Assembly (NCBI RefSeq): GCF_047663525.1
Contig: NC_092591.1
Coordinates: 54,041,501-54,105,500 of the forward strand
Source of the DNA: Anas platyrhynchos
Lineage: Eukaryota; Chordata; Aves; Anseriformes; Anatidae
Direction of reading: 5' to 3'
DNA length: 64,000 bases
A program made the translations under genes and the position numbers. The notes under the pieces are model-generated. The model was not told the origin of the DNA, did not search any database, and saw only the letters and a list, made by a program, of their open reading frames with translations. Below, in pieces: positions 11,853-22,800 of this stretch. How positions within the stretch are numbered: position 1 is the stretch's first letter; the number at the start of each line of letters is the position of its first letter.

Positions 11853-12708
11853 TCAGTCCCAGCCGTTCTCCTTCACCATGTGCGACGTCTCGATGATGAA
11901 CTTCCCCTCCTTGTACTTCTGGCTGCTCTCGAAGGCCTGCTCCTGGGGGGAGGGCAGCCTGAGACCCCCACCCCCGTATAGCCCAGGATTTGGGGTTTAG
12001 GGGTGCCGGGGGCGCGGGCCAACTCACGTATTTCCAGCCCAGGGTGGTTTTGCAGCTCTCGCAGAAGATGTCGGCCACCGAGTGCAGCCCGGTGAGCAGC
12101 AGGCGCTGCTCGGCCGGCCCGCAGCCCACGTTAACCCTGCGCAAAGCCGGGAGCCGTGGGCACGCCGGGGGTGTCCCCGTCCCCCCCCCCTCCCCAATGT
12201 CCCCTGAGCCCCTCAGGGCAAACAGAGCCCCGTGGGGACACCCCCGGTGCCCGCGGTACTCACACGGAGTTGAAGAGGTAGGCACGGCCATGGCTGCCCT
12301 GGAAGGACTGTGGGGACACCAGTCACCAGCGGGGACACCCCTGTCCCCACCGCGTCCCCTGGAGGCACCACCACGACCCCCCTGCCACCCCCGGGACCCC
12401 ACACAGGGATGCCCACCCCCCCGGGGACCCCACAAAATGGATGCCCGGCACCACAGGGACCAGCCCCCCCCCCCCCCCAGGGGAGGATGCTCGGCACCCC
12501 AGGACCCCATGGGGACACTCGGGGGGGACGGGACGGGGCCGCAGCACGGGGGGGGCACCTTGGAGATGAGCTCCTCGTGGCGGGCCAGGTGTGCCCGGCA
12601 GTGGACGCAGCTGTAGGTGCGGTGTGAGCGGGGCAGGTAGCTGTGGAAGGTCCTGGGGGGCAGGCAGGCGGCGGGGGGCAGGTGGCGGCGGGCTGGCGGC
12701 GGGGGCAC
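11853..12708 (-). CDS. YPEL4: Yippee-like 4 (start codon unresolved)
   Basis: Yippee family zinc-binding protein, conserved in eukaryotes and linked to nuclear/centrosomal functions. Exons on the minus strand: first coding exon ending at 12559, then 12307-12264, 12136-12028 and 11942-11853. The body is almost identical to mammalian YPEL4: [10 protein letters not shown] and [13 protein letters not shown] carry the two CX2C zinc pairs, with [19 protein letters not shown] and [15 protein letters not shown] between them, ending in MVKENGWD. The problem is the start. Upstream of [12 protein letters not shown] there is no ATG in frame until a low-complexity stretch at 13053. At the place of the human initiator Met lies GTG (12706-12708), used here as a provisional end, giving about 130 residues against 127. 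A noncoding exon ending at 13085 (CG/GTGAGT) lies upstream. A non-ATG start, a missed upstream coding exon or a sequence error are all possible. Confidence 0.85.
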
Positions 12709-13084
12709 CGAGGGTGGCAGGGCCCCGGGGGGCCGGGGGGGCGCGGGGGGCACCGTGCACCCCCCGCACAGCCGCTGGCAGGGGAAGCAGCGCAGCAGGG
12801 TGCTGAGAGCCGTCTTTCCTCCCGCGCCGGGGCCCCCCCAAGGGGAGAAGGGGCTGGAAATGGGGGGGGCGAGCTGTAAAGGGGGGGGATAGTGAGGGGG
12901 GGGCAGCGCTGGGACCCCCCCCACGGGGTGTGCAGGGGGGGGCAGTCCCCGGTGTGTCCCCCTTTGGGGACATGGGGGGGGGGCAGGGGGATAGGGGGTG
13001 TGGGGGGGTTTTGGGGGGTTTGGGGGGTTTGGGGGGGGTCTGAGGGGGTCCAAGGGGGTGCGGGGGGGCCGGTGCCGTACTCAC

Positions 13085-13247
13085 CGCCTGCCGCTGTCCC
13101 CAATGTCCCCGCTGTCCCCGGTGTCGCCGTCCCCGGTGCCGTCCCCAGGCGGGAGAAGGGGGGTGGGGATGGAGGGGGGTGGGGGTGGGGGGGGCACCGC
13201 ACGCCCGGGGACTGCATCACGGCCCCGTGACTCATCCCCCCCCCGCG
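13085..13247 (-). promoter_or_regulatory. YPEL4: YPEL4 noncoding first exon and proximal promoter
   Basis: On the minus strand a strong donor (GCG/GTGAGTAC) ends at 13085, so the region just upstream is probably the noncoding first exon. An AP-1-type site TGACTCA is at 13228-13234, next to the CRE array. No TATA box was recognised. Confidence 0.5.
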
Positions 13248-13308
13248 TGACGTCACCGTGACATCACCGCCGTGATGCCACCGCCGTGATGTCACCGCCG
13301 TGACGTCA
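13248..13308. promoter_or_regulatory. Tandem array of five CRE-like sites
   Basis: TGACGTCA at 13248, TGACATCA at 13259, TGATGCCA at 13273, TGATGTCA at 13287 and TGACGTCA at 13301. The last four follow a 14-base step with a common 'ccgccg' linker. The two outer copies are perfect palindromic CREs, the middle three are variants. Position suggests control of YPEL4, CLP1 or both by CREB/ATF factors; this is inference. Confidence 0.8.
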
Positions 13309-13423
13309 CCCCGAGGGGGACGCCGCAGAGACGGGGCCGTGGGGGTCACCTCGGGGTCTCCCCCCCCCCCCCTTCTCGGGGTCCCCCCTCCTCCAGCCCC
13401 CGCTCCCCGCAGAGGGGAGGGGC

Positions 13424-13581
13424 ATGCAAATGATATGCAAATGAGATGCAAATGAGCTTGGTGCAGGGAGTGGCGTGCAAACACAGTGTGAGTGGCTCTG
13501 GGGTGGGGCATACGGCGATAGATAACCCCAATCAGGGCTACAGACCCCCGCTGGGGGGGGTTATGCAAATGAGATGCTAAT
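13424..13581. promoter_or_regulatory. POU octamer array with 11-bp period
   Basis: Perfect octamers ATGCAAAT start at 13424, 13435 and 13446, exactly 11 bases apart. A second cluster has ATGCAAAT at 13563 and ATGCTAAT at 13574, again 11 apart, followed by the homeobox-like TTAAC. All copies face the same way. Octamers bind POU factors (Oct1/Oct2/Brn). The array lies between the YPEL4 and CLP1 promoters. Confidence 0.8.
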
Positions 13582-13603
13582 TAACAGCGGGGGCAGCGCC
13601 AGG

Positions 13604-13699
13604 ACTACAACACCCAGGATGCCCCGCGCGGCTGCCATAGCAACGGCGGGGCTGTAGTGACGTCACTTCCTGCGCGGCGCGCGGCCCTTCAGGGCGCCG
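13604..13699 (+). promoter_or_regulatory. CLP1: CLP1 core promoter and noncoding exon 1
   Basis: Contains a ZNF143/Staf-type motif (actacaacacccaggatg, 13604-13621), an RFX X-box-like element (gctgccatagcaac, 13631-13644) and a palindromic CRE (TGACGTCA, 13658-13665). A donor CCG/GTAAGC at 13699/13700 and an acceptor CTCAG at 13882-13886 define a short 5'UTR intron, so exon 1 is noncoding. Confidence 0.7.
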
Positions 13700-13803
13700 G
13701 TAAGCGGGAGGGAGGGCGCCATGATGGGGGGGGCCGGGACCCCGGGCCGGGAGGGGGCACCGAGAGGGGCCCGGGGGGGCTGAGGGGGGCTCGGAGGGGC
13801 TGA

Positions 13804-16043
<2,240 letters not shown>

Positions 16044-16089
16044 CGCCCCCGCCCCCCGTTCTCGCAGCCCCCTTTTTGTACCCGTTCTT

Positions 16090-16095
16090 ATTAAA
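16090..16095 (+). terminator. CLP1: Poly(A) signal ATTAAA of CLP1
   Basis: ATTAAA 46 bases after the stop, within 'cttattaaagccctgcc'. The 3'UTR is therefore very short. Confidence 0.7.
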
Positions 16096-16336
16096 GCCCT
16101 GCCTCGGGCTCCTGCCTCCTGCTGCCTTCTGCCCCCAGCCCCAGGATGACCGCCCAAACCCCCGCTGTGTGTGCCTGGGGGGGCGCCTGGGCACCCCGTA
16201 TCCCCCTGTGGGGTTCCCGTGCCCCGGGGCTGAGCTTTGGGGTCCCGCCCCCGCCCCAATGCCGTGCCCGGGGCTCCCCCCGCACGTGGTACGTTCCCCC
16301 CCGTTCCCACATGGTACATCCCAACATGGCGAACTG

Positions 16337-16580
16337 TGCGCATGCGCCGCTCTGCCCCCCGAGGCCACTCCCCATGCCCATACTCTGCCCTTCTTTCCCC
16401 TTCCCACTCTGCGCATGCGCCGCTCTCCCCCTGAAGCCACCCCCCCCATGCCCACACCCCGCCCTTCCTTCCCTCCTCCCTCTCTGCGCATGCGCCTCAC
16501 TCCCCGCGAAGCCACCCCCGTGCCCACACCCCTCCCCACCTTCCCTCCCTCTCCTCCCTGCGCATGCGCTCCCCCCCGCC
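16337..16580. repeat. 74-bp minisatellite carrying NRF-1 palindromes
   Basis: TGCGCATGCGC, the NRF-1 consensus palindrome, occurs at 16337, 16410, 16485 and 16559, spaced 73, 75 and 74 bases. The intervening sequence is also repeated: ccgctctccccc, then gaagccacccccc, then a catgcccacacc block, then a C/T tract. So this is a four-unit tandem duplication of a promoter element upstream of ZDHHC5 exon 1. A further NRF-1-like 'tgcgcaggcgc' lies near 16648. Confidence 0.85.
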
Positions 16581-16599
16581 CCTCTCCTTCCAGGCGGTT

Positions 16600-16747
16600 C
16601 CCGGGGCGGCAGCCAATGAGCGGCGGCGGGCGGCGCGCAGCCTCACTGCGCAGGCGCGGCCGTGACGTAGTGGCCGGGCCGCCGGAGCGCGGCGACGGTG
16701 CGGGCCCGGAGCGCTGCCCCCGCCGCCGCCTGGGCCGCGCCGAGCCG
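16600..16747 (+). promoter_or_regulatory. ZDHHC5: ZDHHC5 core promoter and noncoding exon 1
   Basis: CpG-rich, with CCAAT (gccaatgag, about 16612-16620), an NRF-1-like site and a half CRE (tgacgtag). A clean donor follows 16747 (CCG/GTGAGT). No ATG frame of note lies in it. It best fits the noncoding first exon of ZDHHC5, the next gene on this strand. Confidence 0.6.
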
Positions 16748-18879
16748 GTGAGTGCCGGGGGGGGCCCGGGGCGGCCCTGACGGACCCCGGCGGCACCGGG
16801 GCCGCCCCCATCGCGCCCCGGCCTCCCCTCCCCCCTCCCCGGGTCTCCCCCGCTCCTCACGGGCCCCTCCCGGGCCTCCCCGGGCAGCCCGCGGGGCCCG
16901 GCCGTGCCCCCGCTCCTCCCGGCCTCCCCCCCCCCTCCCGCCTCGGTCCGCTCCTCAGTGCCCTTTGGTCGTCTCCGCGGCCTTCTTTGGGCTCGCCCCA
17001 GCGGCACGGCCGTGTCCGTGCTGCGGGTGTCGCGGGGCTGAGGTTTTGGGGAGCAGGAGGTGAGGCAGGGATCCGTGGGGCAGCCCTGGGCTGGGGGAGG
17101 CTCCGTGCCGGCCGGCTGGGCGAGGCGGAGCAGCAAAACCTCCCCGCAGGCGTGCTCCTGGCGGGTTGGTTTTTGAGAAGCTGGCGTGTGAGCTCGCAGC
17201 GCTTTGGTTCCCGTGGCCTGGCGGTGTGGCCAGGAGCTCGGCGCCTGCTCCCGGCCGCACGCTGCTGCCCTGCCCGGGGAGGAACTGCTCCTCGCAGCGC
17301 GTTTCCGCGCTGTTCTCTGGCCCCGCTGACGTAATGGGCTGCGCTGGCAGGTGTTCAACCTGCCTTCTTGCTAAGCGGGGCCAGATTGTCGGCGTGAAGC
17401 CTGTTAATCCCAAATTACCGGCCCCGGGGAGCTGCTCGCGTCTCCCTGCCACGAGAGAAAAGCCCCGCGGAGCCCCCCCTTCATCTCGCTGCTTCAGGAG
17501 TGAGGGACTCAGCCAGGGGACTGTGGCCTCGTCTAGAGCAACGCGAGGAGAGTCAGGCAGCTCGGCGGCCTTCATTTAAGGCTGGGGAGGTGGCAAACGG
17601 GCGGAGCTGGCGTCACCCAGGGGCTGTGGAGCAAAAGGAGCGTGCTGGGGCTGGGTTTCAGCTCCTGGGCGCGGGCGGTGCAGACACGGCGGGCTGGGGA
17701 CGGGGCAGAGCACACCCCGCCGTCCCGCCGCCCCGGGCTTGCGTCACTGGGAAGGAATGGTTTGGCTGCCGGGCCCGCGGAGGCACGGCGGGGCAGGTTT
17801 GGGGCAGGCAGGTAACTGGGAGATGCTGGGTGCTTGGGAACATGGAGGGGAGCGTGCCAACGAGCTCCTCTCCATGGGCTGCTCCCAGCAATCCAGGAGC
17901 TGTGGGGGAGACCCCAAAGGAGAAGGAAAAGGGAGTCCCCCGTGCCGCAGGAGCCCGTAAAGCCTGACTGGGAGGAGCAGGGAGGAGGGCAGGGCCCCAG
18001 AGGCGTGGGAGGGAGGGGCTGGAAGGGGCTGGGGACAGCAGCAGAGCACGGGTGTCCCTCAGGTGAGCGGGGTGCGGCTGGCCTCTGGGGCTGGGGGAGG
18101 GCAGAGAGATGGGGAGAGCCTGAAGGAGATGGGCTGTGGGGAGAGCGGCTGTGGGGTGGGCTCTGCGTGTGGCTGGGAGCTGAGCCCGCTGCCAGCGGTG
18201 TGGGAGCACCCCGCTCACGGCTCCAGAACACCACCTGGGTTTCCGAGGTCGGGCTGGCTTTGTGCAGGGCCGCAGTGGGAGCGGCTCCCCCATTACTCAG
18301 CCCTTGTGCCCCGCCGCCGGGTTGTGTGACGGAGCCCGCTTAATTGCGACGCCTGGGTGTCATTAAACGCGCCTCTAATTCTGCGCCGCGGCGCTCCCGA
18401 CCCCCGCCAGTGTTGAGTCAGCGCCGACCATCGCCCTGCCCGCCCCACAGGACAAAACTGGGGGAGCAGCAGGGGATGGGGACGGGGCTGGGGGAGGAAG
18501 ATGAGGAGCTGGGCTTTGGGGCGGGTCGCTGCCTCCCGCTCCCCTTTTTGGGCCGGTTTCTCCAGCAGCCCGGCCTCCTGCTGCCAGCGCAGGTCCCGCC
18601 AGTTCCTCCCCTGCTGGGGACACTGGTGTTGGCCCCGGGCATCCCCCGAGGGACAGGGGCCGGGATTGCCGGCCTCCTGCAGCCTCCGCCCTGCCATTAG
18701 GGCTGGGAGCCTTTGATTAGCCCCTTTCCCTCGGCGTTTCACACCAGCAGGGCGAGCGGGTGGGAGGCAGCAGCCGGCCGCCAGCCTGGCTCTCTCCATC
18801 CAGGTAGCGGCGTACTGCGAGGTATTTCCACTCAAACACCTCGATTGCCGTGCTGATTTATTTCCCTTCTCTTTTCCAG
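16748..18879 (+). other. ZDHHC5: ZDHHC5 intron 1 (noncoding)
   Basis: About 2.1 kb between the donor at 16748 and an acceptor (cttttccag) ending at 18879. Open frames here are short, on both strands, and show no recognisable domains. No RNA gene or mobile element was recognised. Confidence 0.5.
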
Positions 18880-19856
18880 GTGATGCCCGACGCCTGATTT
18901 TAATGGTTTTATGCATTTTTTTTTAAACATACGGATTAACAAGGAGCAGCTTCACCTCCTCTCCGAGATGGAGCCGGATGGAGCAGGCGCCGCTCAGGCC
19001 ACGGGCGAGGCAGAGCCGTGCAGCACCCTCCTCACCTCCAGCACGCTGCGGGGCTTGTGAGAGCCCTCCCTGACAGCTCTGCCCGGGACCTGGCCCCAAA
19101 TGGTCTCCGCGGGGAAGATTTGATGAAATTCCCCTCGCTTTGCAGCAGCCGGGTGGAAACGAAGCCTGCTGGGAGGCCGGAGGGCCGGGAGGAGGAAGGA
19201 ACGAGAAGGAAGAGGGTGAAACCGCGCTCCACGGGGCCTTCCCCTGCAGCCCCCCTCGCGCAGAAAGGATTTACAGCTCAGCCTCGCACCAGCTGTTCCT
19301 CGGCTTTGCCTGGCCGGGGAGAAATAAATAAAATTAAACGGCCACCGCCGGGCAGCCGGCCCCGCAGCCCGCAGGAATCAGGGAGAGTGCTGCAGTGACT
19401 GGCAGGGGGGAGGAGGAGGAGGAGGCCGAGCGGCTCGCTGGGGAGACGTCCCCGTCCCCCTCCTCCCTGCGCCCACCGAGGGGCTGCGGGGCTGGGAGGG
19501 CGGCGCAGCTCCCGGCGGGGCTTTGTGCCGCCAGCTCCTCGCCTCCACGCCGGCACGGGCCACGTGGGGACCTTTTCGGAGGCCGGCGCCTGACCTAGGG
19601 GCTCTCAGCCTGACGGCTGGGTGAAACCCAGACCCGCTTCTCAGCTCGGAGTTCTGAATTTTGGGGTTTTGAACTCTCTCGGGGCTGTCCGGAGGCCGCA
19701 GCGGACTTCTCCCGGCCTCCTGCTGCGGCCGGAGCTCGCTCGGGGAGGCCGGGCAGCGCCTCGGCCCCTTCCTTCTCCCCTCCCCTTCTCACCTGGCTCT
19801 GACTCCAGCTGGGCCTGGGCTATGCTGCAGGGCAGATTCCCCAGCAGAGCTCCACC
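18880..19856 (+). other. ZDHHC5: ZDHHC5 long 5'UTR exon with upstream ORFs
   Basis: From the acceptor at 18878-18879 the sequence runs without an obvious donor to the ZDHHC5 ATG, giving a leader of almost 1 kb. Several upstream ATGs occur, including a four-codon frame near 18883, a 30-codon frame at 18968-19060 and a 126-codon frame from 19018. If the exon is continuous these would depress translation of the main frame. Exon continuity is inferred. Confidence 0.5.
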
Positions 19857-22800
19857 ATGCCAGCAGCGTCCGCAAAGAGGTTCAAACCCAGCAAGTACGT
19901 CCCGGTCTCGGCCGCTGCCATCTTCCTAGTGGGAGCCACCACCCTCTTCTTCGCCTTCACGTGAGTCCTGCTGCTTTTCGGGGCCCCCGTGGGGCGGCGG
20001 TGGGAGCGGGAGCAGCAGGGCAGGGCGGCTGGAATCGCAGGCCAGCGGGCGCGGGGTAACCTGCTGGGGAGCACCTCGGGGAAACTGGGGCACTTTCACA
20101 CGGGTTTCACTGGGGTGGCTCAGCCAGGGAGGGAGGTGGAACCGCCGGGGTGGTTTGTCCGGCCCTGCCCCTCCTACGGGATGAGGGCCCTGCTCCTTGT
20201 GGCTGAGGAGCCAGCAGCAGCATGGGCAGGGGGTGTTTTTGGGGTTGCAGGGGGTGTTTTTGGGGTTGCAGGGGGGATCCGTGCCCGCGGAGGGGAGGAG
20301 GAGCCGTGCTGGGAGAGGAGGAGGTGTGGGGCTGCGGGCGTGCCGCGGCGCTGCCTTGCCCCCAGCGCTCTCATGTGCTGCCAGCGACAAGTCCCGGCAC
20401 AGCCGGGCAGGCTGCGCCCCACGGCTCGGGGAGCAGACCCGCCGAGTTCCCCGGGACCTGCGTGGCTGCAGCAGGGAGCAGCCTTCCTCCTCCTCCTCCT
20501 CCTCCTCCTCCTCCTCCTCCTCCTCCTCCTCCTCCTCGCCACACACCGCCAGCCAGGCAGGGTTTAAAGTCCCCTGGGCGCAGCAGGGCCCCTGGCAGCT
20601 CTCCCAGCCTCTCGGGTCTCACCGTGCCTGATAAGGCCGGGGGTTTGGGGCCGCCCCAAAGGGCAACGCTGCAATCAGCGCTCCTTCCCCGGGGCCAGGG
20701 GTCAGAGGGTGGCACCGAGCTCCTCCCGGGAGGCTCGGTCCCTCCGTGCCCCCACGCTGGGTGCGCGGCCACCCCCAGGTGATGGCAGGGGGGTTCCTCC
20801 TCCTGCTGGCCCTGTCTGTGTCCCCGCTGGGGTCCTTTTGGGGCTCCGGCCAGCCCGTTGGGCTCGGCCCCGCTGTCAGCGTTCCTGCTGGCAGTGACTA
20901 ACACGGTGATGGGGCTTAATGGTGGCCCTGGCTGCCCTCCGTTCCTTTCAAGCCAAGATTTTGGGTTTGGACACAGCTTTCCTAGAGAGAGGGGCTCCTG
21001 GAAGGGCTTCCCCACCTTCTGCCTTCCCTCCGAGGGGGGCTGGGAGCCTCCCGTGGACTTGAGGTGTTGGGTGCAGGGACAGGGAGCTCGGCCCTGCCCT
21101 TCCCTGGGGCAAAGTCCCCTGAGGAGGAGGCGCCGTGCCCTCAGCCCCATCCACACGAGGATGAGGACATAGGGTTGGAAAAAAACCCCAAGGGCAACCC
21201 CAGCTGTCCTGCGGGACAGCTCAGCTCCTATGGGGCCAAAGCCCTGTGTGCAGCCACCTCTCTTCCCCTCCTCCTCCTCCTCCTCCTCCTGCTCGGCGCC
21301 CTGCCCCGCCGGGCTGGCAGCACCCGCCGGGCGGCCTGGGGAGGCAGAGCCGGCACGGCCGGTGCGGCACGGGGCTGCCGGGGAGCCGCTCCCAGCCCCG
21401 CAGAGCTCCCGGGGAAACGCCGGGGCGATGCCGCCGCAGATAGGTGCGGCTGGGGAGGCAGCGCCCCGGGGAGAGGCGCCCTCCTCCCTCCCCAGCTTCC
21501 CGCGGGGAAAGCTGTCACCCTCTGCTTCGTGGCGGAGGCGTCGCGGCGTCGAGACCCCAAGGGCTGCTCATCCCAGAGGGTGTCAGAGGGCTATGGAGGA
21601 CCCCACGTTGCCTCATGTGCTGCCCCCTCCACTCTCGCTGCCTAAATCCATCCGAGTTGGGTGCTGCGGAGGAAAGAGAGGGACAGATGCTGCCCTAGAT
21701 CCGGGGGATTAAACTCCCCGCAGCAAAGCAGATTAGGGAATTACTCTGGCGCCTCCGCGGGGGAAGCCCGCTGCCCCGAGCCTGCACCCAGCGGGGCCGG
21801 GTGGGTGCTGGCAGCTCCCTCGCCCCGCTCCCAGCCCCACGCAGGAGCACCGAGGCTGCTCGGGAAATGGTTTTGGGGGGTGGGGAAGAACCAAGCTGCC
21901 CGGCTCCCCCAGGCCTCTTCCCACTGCGGTGCTGCACGGCCCCGGGCCGGGTGTCTCAGAGCTGTGTCCCCGCAGGTGCCCGTGGCTCAGCCTCTACGTG
22001 TCCCCGGTCATTCCCGTCTACAATGCCGTCGTCTTCCTCTTCGTGCTGGCCAACTTCAGCATGGCCACCTTCATGGACCCAGGCATCTTCCCCCGAGGTG
22101 AGCGCGGCTCTCGGCGGGGATCACCTGGGGCAGGGCCAGTTCCTTCCTGGGGGGGGGGGGGAAAGAGGCTTACGGGGCGGGACGAGGGTCGGGGAAAGCC
22201 GGCCTGGCCGGGACCAGGTGGTGGCACGCTGCGGGAAGGTCGCGCTGGGTTTGTGGCCCAGCTGGTGGGATCAAGTGGTGAAAGTCGCCTAAATCCCGGC
22301 CCCCTGTGGGCTCGGGGAGCTCCTCCCTCCTCTATCTGCGCTCAGCGGTCCCCGTGGCAGTGAGGTGGGCTCGGTGTGGGGGCAGAGCGGGGTTTTGTCC
22401 GCTCAGGAGGGCAGTGGGGCTGTGGTGTTGGGCGCCCCGTGCCCTGACGCGTGGCCGTGCCGGCGTTTCCCCGCCAGCTGAAGAAGACGAGGACAAGGAG
22501 GACGACTTCCGAGCTCCGCTCTACAAGACGGTGGAAATCAAGGGCATCCAGGTGCGCATGAAGTGGTGCGCCACCTGCCGCTTCTACCGCCCGCCGCGCT
22601 GCTCCCACTGCAGCGTCTGCGACAACTGCGTGGAGGTGAGAAACCGCCGGGGCCTCTCCCCCGTGAGCCCTCAGCCCTAAAACCCCGCGTGTGGGTGCGA
22701 GGGGCCGCGGCCAGGCCCCTCACCGCAGCTCCTCCCCGCCCCCAGGAGTTCGACCACCACTGCCCCTGGGTGAACAACTGCATCGGGCGCCGCAACTACC

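Noticed and set aside
21165-21205. Possible second CR1 tail in reverse orientation (tagggttggaaaaaaacccc)
   Set aside because: Only about 25 bases resemble the CR1 end, with no terminal octamer repeat. Too short to support.
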